From assembly GCF_003576245.1 (NCBI RefSeq), contig NZ_QWGA01000008.1:486031-550030 (forward strand): 64,000 nt of DNA, in the 5' to 3' direction. The translations under genes and the position numbers were made by a program. The notes under the pieces are model-generated. The model was not told where the DNA came from and ran no database searches. It was given only the letters and a program-made list of their open reading frames with translations. Of the stretch, positions 54,445 through 63,688 are shown piece by piece (within the stretch, counting starts at the first letter, position 1; each line of letters begins with the position of its first letter). This stretch comes from Henriciella algicola (GTDB lineage: Bacteria > Pseudomonadota > Alphaproteobacteria > Caulobacterales > Hyphomonadaceae).

Positions 54445-55226
54445 TTTTTATGCCGGGCGATGATCGCATCGAGCGCATCGGACGGTGTCTGCAGGCGCGC
54501 GCCGGTATCCCGGGCGAGCCGGACAATCCGGCGGAAGTGCTCCGGGGACGTGCCCCAGCGGCTATGATTGTTCCGGACATCGTGCGTGAACACGAAGATC
54601 CAGGATGGATTATGTGCGGATGCTTCAATGACCGCCGCTGCGCGCTCGATGCTGCTGTCGTCAGCGTCAAGTTCCAGAGCGGTAAGCTGCATCAGGTCAG
54701 ACCCTTTCACATTCACGCCCGCATGGATGCCGCGCACGGCGTCAAAACGGGTGGCAAGGCGCGGCTTCAATTCCGCGCGGGTTTCGCCGTAAGGCCATGC
54801 AAACTGGCGAACAATCTCATTGTGCCCCATCGAGACAAGATTGCGCAAATTTGCATCAATATCAGCCAGTACGATGGAGGCCGGCGCCTGGCTGCAGTCC
54901 AGATGTGTTTGCGTGTGTGCACCGATCTCGTGACCGGCGGCGGTCAGTGCCTTCAGATCGCGCCCGTCAAACAGGTCGCCAAGATGGTTGCTCGTGCCCG
55001 CCATGCCTGTGCAGGCATAGTAGCAGCCTTTCGCGCCAACTTCGTCCAGAATCTCTGCGCCCGTGTCAGCGGCTGACTTTGGGAAGTCATCGAAGGTGAA
55101 GCAGATACGGGTGCGATGGGGCGCTGCGTTAAGCGGGCGCGCGCGATGAAAGCGCGCGGCGCGTCGGCGGACTTTCGCGAGTAGCGAGTCCGATGGCTGA
55201 TAGGCGGAAAGCGTGGCTGCGGTCAT
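54441..55226 (-). CDS. hfsH: Polysaccharide deacetylase, HfsH-like
   Basis: 261 residues from the ATG at 55226, with a GGGAGA ribosome site; the longer frame upstream lies inside the next gene and is not used. NodB-type domain: catalytic Asp-Asp in FTFDDFPK, metal histidines in GAHTQTHLD and an active-site WPYGE. It removes acetyl groups from N-acetylglucosamine units. HfsH does this for holdfast, which needs deacetylated sugar for adhesion. Coupled to both neighbours by short overlaps. Confidence 0.83.
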   Translation of the reverse strand: MTAATLSAYQPSDSLLAKVRRRAARFHRARPLNAAPHRTRICFTFDDFPKSAADTGAEILDEVGAKGCYYACTGMAGTSNHLGDLFDGRDLKALTAAGHEIGAHTQTHLDCSQAPASIVLADIDANLRNLVSMGHNEIVRQFAWPYGETRAELKPRLATRFDAVRGIHAGVNVKGSDLMQLTALELDADDSSIERAAAVIEASAHNPSWIFVFTHDVRNNHSRWGTSPEHFRRIVRLARDTGARLQTPSDALDAIIARHKN

Positions 55227-56209
55227 TGTATCTCCCTCGAATATGCCAGCGCCCGATAGGTCTTCAAGCATGCAAGCCGCACGCCATCGGGAAGCATCGC
55301 TGATCGCGCGCCATGACGCGCAAGACCCTGCAGCGCAGTGCGGGCCGGTAAGTTTCTGAATCTGCGGGCTATTCGATATAGCTGCATCGATTTTACGGCG
55401 TCCGGATGGCGCTGTATCAGCCGGGCGAAATTCTGTCCCGAACTGCCAAATTTCCGCAGCAGCGTCTCTGTATCGTCCAAACCGAGATGCGTGGCGGTAT
55501 TGTCGATGTGGTGGACCGGAAACGCCTTCGCGACATTGAGGCCCCAATCGACGTCTTCCCATCCCCAGCCCTTGAAGCCGTCATCAAAGGGGACGTCCAC
55601 CAGCACGCGGCGATGGACGAGGATGTTCGACGTAAACACATATCGTCCGGGTTCCTTGCGCCGTTCGTCTGCTGCAAGGCATTCAGAAGCGATCGACTGG
55701 GTGGCATGCAGCCGCGTCGACGCTGTGACCTCGGCATGCTGAAGGCTGAAGCCGCCAGCTATAAGTGCAGGGCCATCGCAGTCATGGATTGCCGTCAGAT
55801 AGCGCTCGATGAACTTCCTATCGTCCGGCTTCATGTCAGCGTCGAGGAAGAGGATCCAGTCGCTCTCGCTGAGCTCATAGAGGCGATTGCGGGCATGGGC
55901 GCGGCCATGATTGTCGGTGGCGGTCACAAGGCGCGCAGGGCCGGGATAGGCTTCCAGCCAGGTTTTGAGCTGGGCTGTTAGTTGAGGGTCACCGCTGCCA
56001 TCATCATAGAGCAGCACGCCAGCGCGCTCGGCGCCGCCCGCCGCAGAAAGGTCAGCGATGAGCGATGAGGCATCATAGCGATAGCAGGGCACGCAAACAG
56101 TCAGCTCGCCGGCACCCGGCTTGCCATTCGACCAGTGCTCTTCGTCAGCGGCGAGGCCTGCTGTGCTTATATGCTCACCCGGCAAATTCATCAGATCACC
56201 ATCTGCCAT
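55223..56209 (-). CDS. Family 2 glycosyltransferase
   Basis: 328 residues from the ATG at 56209; an in-frame codon eight residues upstream runs into the previous gene. GT-A motifs: VCVPCYRYDAS, LFLDADMKPD (DxD) and KGWGWEDVDWG, the last a typical acceptor-side ED motif. Its stop overlaps the deacetylase ATG (ATGA), and its start follows the WcaJ-like stop by one base. One of the two GT2 proteins is probably the counterpart of holdfast HfsG, the other of HfsL; I cannot decide which. Confidence 0.83.
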   Translation of the reverse strand: MADGDLMNLPGEHISTAGLAADEEHWSNGKPGAGELTVCVPCYRYDASSLIADLSAAGGAERAGVLLYDDGSGDPQLTAQLKTWLEAYPGPARLVTATDNHGRAHARNRLYELSESDWILFLDADMKPDDRKFIERYLTAIHDCDGPALIAGGFSLQHAEVTASTRLHATQSIASECLAADERRKEPGRYVFTSNILVHRRVLVDVPFDDGFKGWGWEDVDWGLNVAKAFPVHHIDNTATHLGLDDTETLLRKFGSSGQNFARLIQRHPDAVKSMQLYRIARRFRNLPARTALQGLARHGARSAMLPDGVRLACLKTYRALAYSREIQ

Positions 56210-56210
56210 T

Positions 56211-57743
56211 CTAGCGCTGGCGCTTGAAGTCACCGAGCAGGCAAGGCGCGGTGATCACCATGATGAACACGTCGAACCAGAAAGACGCACGGTTCACATA
56301 TTCCATGTCGAGGCGGATACGTTCGCGCACTTCCTCACGCGTATGGACCGGGCCGCGAGAGCCGTTGACCTGCGCCCAGCCTGTGATGCCCGGCTTCACC
56401 CGGTGGCGGTGCGCATAGTCGCCAACAATGCCCTGAACCTCGTCATTCTCTGCCGTCATGCCGATGGCGTGCGGGCGCGGGCCAACAATCGACATCTCGC
56501 CGCGCAGCACATTGATCAGCTGCGGAAGTTCATCGAGCGAGGTTGCGCGAATGATCCGGCCAACGCGCGTCACCCGTGCATCGTCGCTCACCGTCTGCTG
56601 GGACATTCTTTCTTCAGCCTCGGGATTGTCGCGCATGGAGCGGAACTTCCAGACCCGGATGACCTGATTGTTGAAGCCCTGACGGCGCTGACGGAACAGG
56701 ATCGGCCCCGGGCTCTCCAGTTTCACGGCGATCGCCGTAATCAGCAGGATTGGGCTGAACGCGACCAGCATCAAACTCGCAAACACGATGTCGGCAACGC
56801 GCTTGACGGTCGCACGGCGATTGTCGTCTGGCGCGCCAGACACATAGGCGGCAGGCGATCTCGCAATCTCTGCAAGGCTTTCCGTTTCGGGGTCGAACCC
56901 TTCAAGATCGAGCAGCAGGACAACGCGCTGCGGCAGGACGCGCAGACGGTCGATGAGTTCACGGACCCGGTGGCGCGCATCCGACGTCACGGTCACAACA
57001 ATACGGTCGATATCGGGCAGCCGCTCCCAGTTCATGAGGTCGTCGAGACGGCCAAGCACAGGCACACCCGCCATCGACTTTGGCGCGCGCGAAAGCCGGT
57101 CATCGAACACGCCGACAATATTGAGCTCACGCGTCTCATCATTGCGCGACAGAAGGCGCTGCGCATTTGGCGTCGCCCCGACAAGGACGACATTCTCAGA
57201 TAGGGCGCCATTGCGGGTCAGAACCTTGAACAGCACGATGAAGTGGGCGTGAATGCCAATGCTTGCACAGAAAGTGAGGTACGCTGCGCCCATCACCCAG
57301 CGCGTATAATCCTCGCCGTAGAGCAGGGCGGTTGCCGCACAGAGCGCCGCCAGACCATATCCGGCGCCAATTGCTGCACGGATCATATGCTCGGTCACGG
57401 GGCGGGCATAGGACAGCGCATAGGACTGGCTGGCCTTCAGGCCCCAGCGCAGCGCAAAAGGCATAAGCGCGAACGGCAATACCAGATTGACTGGAGAATA
57501 AAGAAGGCTGTGCCCTGTCAGGTATAGTGTGAACCAGGCGATGAAGGCCGCCCCAGCAAAGTCGACGATTTTGAGGGCCGCGCGCAGAAGCTCGCGATTG
57601 ATCGGGTGATGGCGTTGCTGGATGCGCGCCGCGCCCGCCGAAAGATCGGCCGGCGACGTCGTCGCTGTTGAAACGAGGTGAGCCGTCTCATCAGGTCGAT
57701 TGCTGTTGGCCGGTTCGGCCAGTCTGGATAGTCCTTCGGCCAT
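56211..57743 (-). CDS. hfsE: Initiating sugar-phosphate transferase (WcaJ/HfsE type)
   Basis: 510 residues from the ATG at 57743; a TTG six codons upstream is the alternative. Four to five N-terminal membrane spans, a cytoplasmic nucleotide-binding-like domain, then the polyprenyl glycosylphosphotransferase domain (KRVADIVFASLMLV, ILFRQRRQG, SLDELPQLINVLRG, MSIVGPRP and KPGITGWAQVNG). It loads the first sugar on undecaprenyl phosphate. First gene of the minus-strand half of the locus. Confidence 0.87.
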   Translation of the reverse strand: MAEGLSRLAEPANSNRPDETAHLVSTATTSPADLSAGAARIQQRHHPINRELLRAALKIVDFAGAAFIAWFTLYLTGHSLLYSPVNLVLPFALMPFALRWGLKASQSYALSYARPVTEHMIRAAIGAGYGLAALCAATALLYGEDYTRWVMGAAYLTFCASIGIHAHFIVLFKVLTRNGALSENVVLVGATPNAQRLLSRNDETRELNIVGVFDDRLSRAPKSMAGVPVLGRLDDLMNWERLPDIDRIVVTVTSDARHRVRELIDRLRVLPQRVVLLLDLEGFDPETESLAEIARSPAAYVSGAPDDNRRATVKRVADIVFASLMLVAFSPILLITAIAVKLESPGPILFRQRRQGFNNQVIRVWKFRSMRDNPEAEERMSQQTVSDDARVTRVGRIIRATSLDELPQLINVLRGEMSIVGPRPHAIGMTAENDEVQGIVGDYAHRHRVKPGITGWAQVNGSRGPVHTREEVRERIRLDMEYVNRASFWFDVFIMVITAPCLLGDFKRQR

Positions 57744-57878
57744 TGCCTCGGTCTCATTCAACTGAGATCATCTACTGCCAGAACAGCATCAATATCGCCT
57801 TTGCGGCATGTTTCAAATTTCAACTAATCTGGTCAGACGCCTGAAAAATCTGGTCATCCGGGTGAAACCGATGCGTGA

Positions 57879-58952
57879 TCAGATCTTGTCCTTGTACCAC
57901 TCGCGGGTCAGGAACCCGTCGATCAGGTCGCAGATCAGGCCAATCTCGGTGAGCGTTTCGATATAGCGCGCCGGATCCATCAGCGGCTTGAAGATAGAGC
58001 CAGCCTCGAACTGATCTTTCGCTTCCAGCGCGATCGTCAGGTGTCCTTCCTCGAACACGCCGCGAAGCTTGGAGCCCTTGAAGTGGCGTTCCAGCGCGAT
58101 CAGCCGCTCCATCCGGTCAGGCGTCAAAAGGGTGCGCGCTTCGACCTGGTCTGTCGAATAGACCGTGAAAGCGTCTTCCAGCTCCTTCGACACCAGCTGC
58201 ACTTCCTGCATGCCGTTCTTTCGACCCCAGCTCCACCAGCCATCCCGGGCAAGCAGTGTGCGTCCAAGGAAGCGGTCAGGGTATTCGATGTTCAGCAAAA
58301 GGCCCTGAAACTTGGTCACCGTGCGCCGGTTCTTGCCCGATCCCTGCTGCTGGGTGAGCTTGCACTCGACCATTGTGAAAGCTGCGTCGGCGCGCACACC
58401 TTCGATCAGGTCCTCGAACTTGCGCGAGTCATAGGTCGGCATCAGGCCAACCGCTTTCAGCCGGTCAAAGGCCGGGGTCGGTGCGTCGTCCGTCTTCGAG
58501 AACACGACTGACCTGTTCGCATTTACCCAGCTTCCAAGACTGCGCAGGCTACTGACGCCGGAAAAGTCCTGGTGCAGCGTCTGATAGGTAAAGCCGAATG
58601 GCTCACATGCGGCGCCGACCACCAGCTGCTTGGTCTGCGACTTCATCGTGAAGACAGGCATCCAGACGGCCGCGCAGGCGATGAATGTCGCAACGATCCC
58701 GGCAAAGATGCCGAATGGGAAAATCGTCTGGAACCCGAAGGCGATGATGGCCGCAAAGACGAGCGCAGTGATAAAGGCCGCGGTGGCGACCGTGTGCATG
58801 ACCGCTCGATTGATGACAGCCTTGCGCTCGTCTTCCCTGGCTGACAGCTCGGGCCCGAGGCGCTCCTGCCAGAGAAGGCGCGCGGCCTCATGCTCCGGGC
58901 GGACCGGATGAAGGCGCGTGAAGTGATCCTCCAGCGTCATCGATTTCGACAT
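57879..58952 (-). CDS. DUF3137 membrane protein
   Basis: 357 residues. Two membrane spans at about 55-75 and 78-98, then a soluble domain with the family outline (ACEPFGFTYQ, FQGLLLNIEYP). Function unknown. It stands alone, 47 bases downstream of the MarR gene on the same strand. Confidence 0.78.
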   Translation of the reverse strand: MSKSMTLEDHFTRLHPVRPEHEAARLLWQERLGPELSAREDERKAVINRAVMHTVATAAFITALVFAAIIAFGFQTIFPFGIFAGIVATFIACAAVWMPVFTMKSQTKQLVVGAACEPFGFTYQTLHQDFSGVSSLRSLGSWVNANRSVVFSKTDDAPTPAFDRLKAVGLMPTYDSRKFEDLIEGVRADAAFTMVECKLTQQQGSGKNRRTVTKFQGLLLNIEYPDRFLGRTLLARDGWWSWGRKNGMQEVQLVSKELEDAFTVYSTDQVEARTLLTPDRMERLIALERHFKGSKLRGVFEEGHLTIALEAKDQFEAGSIFKPLMDPARYIETLTEIGLICDLIDGFLTREWYKDKI

Positions 58953-58999
58953 CTACTTCCCCCAATTACCTTCGCGCAGACGGCGCGCCAGGCGCCCCG

Positions 59000-59479
59000 T
59001 CAGTCCTCGCGCCTGTCCCATAGATCGCGCTCCGGAGATGCTATTTGCGCCAGCCGGGTTAGCAAGCTGTGAAGCGCCTCTGCATCTTCCGGGCTGAGGG
59101 CCGCCAGCAATTCCTGCTCATAGGCGAGCGCGCGCGGAATGACGGCATTATACACCTCGCGCCCTGCCGTCGAGAGGCCGAGCGCTGACTTCCGTCGGTC
59201 TGCCGTATCTGATGTCCGCGTCACCAGCCCCCGGTCGATCAGGCTCGCAGTCGCCCGGCTCACGGCAGGCTTGTCCATCAGCGTGCGTGCCGCGACCTCT
59301 GTCGACGTGATCCCCTCGCTCTCGCCAAGGACCGCCAGGATGCGCCACTGCCAGATCGAGATGTCGAACTCGCGCTCATACATGTCGGCAATCTTCCGCG
59401 AGACCGCGTTGGACAGCACTGAAAGCCTGTAGGGCAGGAAGTTGTCGAGGCGAAGCTTGTCACCGGCATCGTGATTCAT
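59000..59479 (-). CDS. MarR family transcriptional regulator
   Basis: 159 residues. Winged helix from about residue 35 to 130, with the recognition part in TSTEVAARTLMDKPAVSRATASL (first half) and the wing in TADRRKSALGLS. MarR proteins sense aromatic acids. It is divergent from hppD, with a palindrome in the 94-base gap, so it likely controls tyrosine catabolism and itself. Confidence 0.88.
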   Translation of the reverse strand: MNHDAGDKLRLDNFLPYRLSVLSNAVSRKIADMYEREFDISIWQWRILAVLGESEGITSTEVAARTLMDKPAVSRATASLIDRGLVTRTSDTADRRKSALGLSTAGREVYNAVIPRALAYEQELLAALSPEDAEALHSLLTRLAQIASPERDLWDRRED

Positions 59480-59519
59480 GATCGAGCGAGGTCCTACCTT
59501 TGCGCGAGTTAACTTGATT

Positions 59520-59537
59520 TAGTTGCAAATGAAACTA
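59520..59537. promoter_or_regulatory. MarR-type operator between marR and hppD
   Basis: TAGTTGCA-AA-TGAAACTA, an 18-base palindrome with seven of eight bases matched per arm. It lies 37 bases before the hppD ATG and 41 bases before the regulator start. A further AGTTGC...GCAACT pair spans 59521-59557. Confidence 0.6.
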
Positions 59538-59573
59538 TTATCGAGTCAAACGCAACTTTTGGAGGTTAAGCAC

Positions 59574-60680
59574 ATGGCAGACCTGTTTGAAAATCCAGCT
59601 GGCCTCGACGGCTTTGAATTCATCGAATTTTCTGCGCCTGAGAAGGGCCAGCTCGAACCCGTTTTCGAAGTCATGGGCTTCACCAAGGTCGCCAAGCACC
59701 GCTCCAAGGATGTTGAGCTCTGGCGCCAGGGTGGCATCAACCTCATCACCAATTACGAAAAAGGCTCCCCAGCCTATTATTTCGCCAAGGAACATGGGCC
59801 GAGCGCCTGTGGCATGGGCTTCCGCGTCCGCAACGCGAAAGCGGCTTATGACCACCTTCTCGCAAATGATGCAGAGCCATGCGACGTGCCAACCGGCCCG
59901 ATGGAGCTGAAGCTTCCAGCCATTCGCGGCATTGGTCACTCGCTCATCTATCTCATCGACCGCTACGACGACGGTGAGGGCGGCCTCTCCATCTATGACA
60001 TCGATTTTGAATACCTGCCGGGCGTCGAGAAATTTCCCGAAGGCTGCGGCTTCAAGCTCGTCGATCACCTGACCCACAACGTCTATAAGGGCCGGATGAA
60101 ATACTGGGCTGACTTTTATGAGAAGCTCTTCAACTTCCAGGAAATCCGCTATTTCGACATCAAGGGCGAATATACCGGTCTCACCTCGCAGGCGCTGACC
60201 GCGCCGGATGGCAAGATCCGTATTCCGCTCAATGAGGAAGCCGAAGGCGGCAAAGGCCAGATCGAGGAATTCCTGCGCGAATACAATGGCGAAGGCATCC
60301 AGCACATCGCGCTCATCTGCGATGATCTCGTCGCCGCCTATGACAAGCTGAAAGCGCGCGGCGTGCCGATGATGACGCCTCCGCCAGACACCTATTACGA
60401 GATGCTCTCTGAGCGCCTGCCGGGCCATGGCGAAGACGAGAATGCGCTTAAGACGCGCGGTCTCCTCCTCGACGGCACGACCGAAGGCGGCGAACCACGC
60501 CTCCTCTTCCAGATCTTCGCAGAGCCGCAAGTCGGCCCTGTCTTCTTCGAATTCATCCAGCGCAAGGGTGACTACAAGCAGGGTTTCGGCGAAGGCAACT
60601 TCAAGGCCCTGTTCGAAAGCATGGAACGCGACCAGATCAAGCGCGGCGCGCTGAAGGTCGATGAGAAAGAGGACGCGTAA
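59574..60680 (+). CDS. hppD: 4-Hydroxyphenylpyruvate dioxygenase
   Basis: 368 residues from the ATG at 59574; in-frame codons upstream lie in the operator. Two VOC-type halves with the iron ligands His165 (VDHLTHNV), His244 (IQHIAL) and Glu325 (FFEFIQRKG), and a C-terminal [13 protein letters not shown] helix. Converts 4-hydroxyphenylpyruvate to homogentisate. The TAA overlaps the next ATG by one base. Confidence 0.95.
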   Translation: MADLFENPAGLDGFEFIEFSAPEKGQLEPVFEVMGFTKVAKHRSKDVELWRQGGINLITNYEKGSPAYYFAKEHGPSACGMGFRVRNAKAAYDHLLANDAEPCDVPTGPMELKLPAIRGIGHSLIYLIDRYDDGEGGLSIYDIDFEYLPGVEKFPEGCGFKLVDHLTHNVYKGRMKYWADFYEKLFNFQEIRYFDIKGEYTGLTSQALTAPDGKIRIPLNEEAEGGKGQIEEFLREYNGEGIQHIALICDDLVAAYDKLKARGVPMMTPPPDTYYEMLSERLPGHGEDENALKTRGLLLDGTTEGGEPRLLFQIFAEPQVGPVFFEFIQRKGDYKQGFGEGNFKALFESMERDQIKRGALKVDEKEDA

Positions 60681-61237
60681 TGGCTACCGCTGCACCAAAA
60701 CTCGGCGGTGTTCACCACGTCGCCTATCGCTGCAAGGATGCGAAAGAGACGGTCGAGTTCTACAACAAGCTGCTCGGCATGGACTTCCAGCTCGCCATTG
60801 CAGAGGACAAAGTGCCCTCAACCGGCGCGCCTGACCCCTACATGCACGTCTTCCTCGATGCGGGGAATGGCAACGTCCTCGCTTTCTTTGAGCTTCCGAC
60901 CAAGCCGGACATGGACCGTGACCGCAATACGCCGGAATGGGTCCAGCACATCGCCTTTAAGGTGGAGACGATGGACGACCTCATGAACGCCAAGGCGCGC
61001 GCTGAGGAAATGGGCCTCGACGTCGTCGGTCCGACCCATCACGGCATCTTCAAGTCGATCTATTTCTTCGACCCGAACGGCCACCGGCTGGAGCTCGCCT
61101 GCGATATCGGCACGCCAGACCAGATGGCACAGCTGAAATCCGTCGCGCAGGACATGCTGGACGAATGGTCCCAGACCAAGAAAGCCCCGCGCCACGCGGC
61201 ATGGCTGCACGAGAAGATCGCCAGTGAAACGGCCTGA
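60680..61237 (+). CDS. VOC family protein (glyoxalase/dioxygenase fold)
   Basis: 185 residues. GVHHVAYRCKDAKETVEFY starts the first VOC module, with WVQHIAFKVE and FFDPNGHRLELACD giving possible metal ligands (His, His, Glu). Function unknown, but the one-base overlap with hppD suggests a step in tyrosine or homogentisate breakdown. A hairpin follows its stop. Confidence 0.85.
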   Translation: MATAAPKLGGVHHVAYRCKDAKETVEFYNKLLGMDFQLAIAEDKVPSTGAPDPYMHVFLDAGNGNVLAFFELPTKPDMDRDRNTPEWVQHIAFKVETMDDLMNAKARAEEMGLDVVGPTHHGIFKSIYFFDPNGHRLELACDIGTPDQMAQLKSVAQDMLDEWSQTKKAPRHAAWLHEKIASETA

Positions 61238-61270
61238 CATCCCTGATGCACCCGCATCCGATGACCTTCT

Positions 61271-61297
61271 AATGACCCGCCTGTCAGGCGGGTCATT
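61271..61297 (+). terminator. Hairpin after VOC gene
   Basis: AATGACCCGCC pairs with GGCGGGTCATT around a five-base loop, 34 bases past the stop. The T-run after it is short, so termination may be partial. Confidence 0.7.
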
Positions 61298-61377
61298 TGC
61301 ATTCTGGCCGCCAATGGCGGTGTAGACTTGGCCGGGTCGATAACGCATTCTGCACGCGTTTCCGGGGGGATGATGTG

Positions 61378-63156
61378 ATGGCCACACTACGCAGCTATTT
61401 GCTCGGCGCGGCGCTCGGGGCGTCCGCGCTCTCCTCGTGCGTCTCCGGGGATGGCAGCGAGACCGAAGCGCCCACGCCAGCCTTCATCGACCCGCTCATC
61501 CTGTCGCAGAGCCGCTGCAGTGGACAGACCGAGCCCCCTCAGGGTCAGGATGAAACAATCGCCGCGCCAGCCGCGGTCAGTTTCGATTTCGAAGCGCCAT
61601 TCCCGCTTCCAGAGGCGGTGGTCTCCCACTTCCATTATCCGGTCGCTACAACGAGCGAAGATGCCCAGACCTGGTTCGACACCGGTCTCGCGCACATGGC
61701 GAACTTCAACCACAATGAAGCCATCGCCGCCTTCCGGGAGGCCCAGCGCCTCGACCCCGATTGCGCAATGTGTTTCTGGGGAGAGGGGCTCGCCTTCGGC
61801 AGCAATATCAACGCATCCTTCGTCCCGGCACGCGGTGCGGCCGGACGGGTCGCGACCGAAAAGGCCGCCGCGCTGGTTTCAGCCACCTCCGCGCGGGAAG
61901 CCGCCCTCATCTCTGCGCTGGCGACACGTTATCGCCAGAATGAGGCCGGAGAGGTCAGCGAAGACGCCGAAGCCTATGCCGACCGCATGGATGTGGTCTC
62001 GCGCCGCTACGGCAATGACAAGCTGATCCTCGCCCTGGCGGCCGAAGCGAACATGGACACCCAGCCCTGGGACTATTGGCAGGCTGGCGCACGCACCCCG
62101 AAGGGCAGGACGGCCCGCACGCTCGAACTGCTCGATACTGCTCTGGCGATCGACCCGGACTATGCCCCGCCGATCCATCTCTACATCCACGCCACCGAAG
62201 CCTCGGTAGACCCGTTCCGCGCTGAGGCCTTCGCTGACAGGCTCCACGCACAGGATCTCGGCATCGGCCATATCGTCCACATGCCGTCGCATATCTATCT
62301 GCGGCTGGGGCGCTGGAAAAAAGCCATTCAGGCCAACATCGACGCCATCGCTGCAGATGAGGCCTACATCGCTGAGAGCGCGAATGGCGGCTTCTATGGC
62401 GCCGTCTATTACCCCCACAATGTCCACTTCGTGATCGCCAATGCCCAGCTTGGCGGCGACGCTGTGACGGCGCTGTCCATGGCAGACAAGCTGTCGAATA
62501 TCGTCACCATAGACCCGGCGTCCTCGTCCCCATTCGGGGAGCGTGTTGCCGCCGCTGAACTGTTCACCCTCCTGCAATTTGGCGCCGACACCGACGTGCT
62601 GGCCTATGAAGCCCCGTCATCGGCTCATCTGTTCGCGCAGATGGCCTGGCACCATGCCCGCGGCGTCGTTCTGGCAAGACAGGGCGCGCTGGATGAAGCG
62701 CGCGCTGAACTCGCCGCCCTTCGCGCCTTGCCAGAGGCAGAGGGTTTCGATGCCTATGCCGCCCGCGGCGCGCCCCTGCCGGGTCTCGTCCATATCGCCG
62801 CTCATGTGCTCGCGGGTCGCATCGCTGCAGCCGAAGGTGACTATGCGGCGGCCATTGATGCCCTGGAATCCGCAGCCGCTGCGCAGGAACAGCTTCCCTA
62901 TTTCGAACCCGCCTGGTGGTACTACCCCGTCCGCCAATCGCTCGGCGCCTATTTGCTTCTGGACGGCCAGACCGACCGCGCCGAACGCGAATTCTTCAAG
63001 ACACTCATCGAGTCCCCAAACAACGCCTACGCCCTCTTCGGTCTTGCCGAAACCTACGCCGCACGCGGGAATGAACGCTCCGAAGCCTATGCGAGACACC
63101 TGTTCAAAGAAGCCTGGCTAGGCGGTGCGGATGCGCCCTCAATGGCAGACCTTTGA
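61378..63156 (+). CDS. TPR-containing lipoprotein-like protein
   Basis: 592 residues from the ATG at 61378, preceded by GGGGGGA. Lipobox-like LSSC near residue 20. Tetratricopeptide repeats, e.g. MANFNHNEAIAAFREAQRLD followed by PDCAMCFWGEGLAFG, and a C-terminal TDRAEREFFKTLIESPNN block. Probably a scaffold in the periplasm or on the outer membrane. No catalytic motif seen. It stands alone. Confidence 0.75.
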   Translation: MATLRSYLLGAALGASALSSCVSGDGSETEAPTPAFIDPLILSQSRCSGQTEPPQGQDETIAAPAAVSFDFEAPFPLPEAVVSHFHYPVATTSEDAQTWFDTGLAHMANFNHNEAIAAFREAQRLDPDCAMCFWGEGLAFGSNINASFVPARGAAGRVATEKAAALVSATSAREAALISALATRYRQNEAGEVSEDAEAYADRMDVVSRRYGNDKLILALAAEANMDTQPWDYWQAGARTPKGRTARTLELLDTALAIDPDYAPPIHLYIHATEASVDPFRAEAFADRLHAQDLGIGHIVHMPSHIYLRLGRWKKAIQANIDAIAADEAYIAESANGGFYGAVYYPHNVHFVIANAQLGGDAVTALSMADKLSNIVTIDPASSSPFGERVAAAELFTLLQFGADTDVLAYEAPSSAHLFAQMAWHHARGVVLARQGALDEARAELAALRALPEAEGFDAYAARGAPLPGLVHIAAHVLAGRIAAAEGDYAAAIDALESAAAAQEQLPYFEPAWWYYPVRQSLGAYLLLDGQTDRAEREFFKTLIESPNNAYALFGLAETYAARGNERSEAYARHLFKEAWLGGADAPSMADL

Positions 63157-63188
63157 TTGACGCCTGGCAGAGATGCATTGGCACTCCA

Positions 63189-63315
63189 TTCCGAAATCCC
63201 CTGCGTCCTTCGACAGGCTCAGGATGAGGGGCAGGGGTCGATGTTGCTTCGTCTGACACGTCATGTCTCAGCTTGAGGGACCATTATGGATACCTGCCTG
63301 CGCAGGTATCTCCGG
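63189..63315. repeat. Long palindromic repeat, copy A (with nested element)
   Basis: Starts TTCCGAAATCCCCTGCG and ends CAGGTATCTCCGG. Pairs with copy B at 63518-63623. In copy A a 25-base block, 63206-63230, carrying the dispersed TCCTTCGACAGGCTCAGGAT element, stands where copy B has only three bases. It contains a GATACCTGC...GCAGGTATC hairpin at its end. Confidence 0.8.
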
Positions 63316-63517
63316 CAAGCGGCGCGCAATTTTATACGTGCCCCTCGAGATACGCGTCACCCTCGACGGGCAAAGCCCGTCTGAGGGTCCATCTCCCACC
63401 ATCGCCGCTCTGCGCATCCTCTCAAGTCAGAAGATGGACGCTCAGACCGCGTCCCGCGGTCGAGCGTGACGCATGATTGCTGGCGGCGACCCCTCCCGCA
63501 AAAGGGCTCACTCAACC

Positions 63518-63623
63518 TTCCCGAAAACCCCTGCGAAGGCAGGGGTCCATGGTGCTTCGCTTGCACCCTCATGTCCCAGCTTGAGGGACCATTATGGATA
63601 CCTGCATACGCAGGTATCTCCGG
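63518..63623. repeat. Long palindromic repeat, copy B (uninterrupted)
   Basis: CCCCTGCG-AAG-GCAGGGG hairpin, a linker, then AGCTTGAGGGACCATTATGG and the GATACCTGC...GCAGGTATC hairpin. The last 85 bases (63539-63623) align without gaps to 63231-63315 of copy A. Confidence 0.8.
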
Positions 63624-63664
63624 AGTGAATCGCCCACAACAAGCCCCCCTCCGCCCTGCCGGGC

Positions 63665-63688
63665 ACTTCCCCCGCATGCGGGGGAAGT
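63665..63688. repeat. Perfect palindrome ACTTCCCCC-GCATGC-GGGGGAAGT
   Basis: Nine-base arms around the self-complementary GCATGC, giving a 24-base perfect palindrome. It is a common intergenic element type in Alphaproteobacteria. No gene is adjacent. Confidence 0.8.

Noticed and set aside
59538..60530. 330-codon minus-strand ORF
   Set aside because: Antisense to hppD, whose metal ligands are intact.
63189..63623. CRISPR array in the repeat-rich tail
   Set aside because: Only two long repeats with internal hairpins, no regular spacers and no cas genes.
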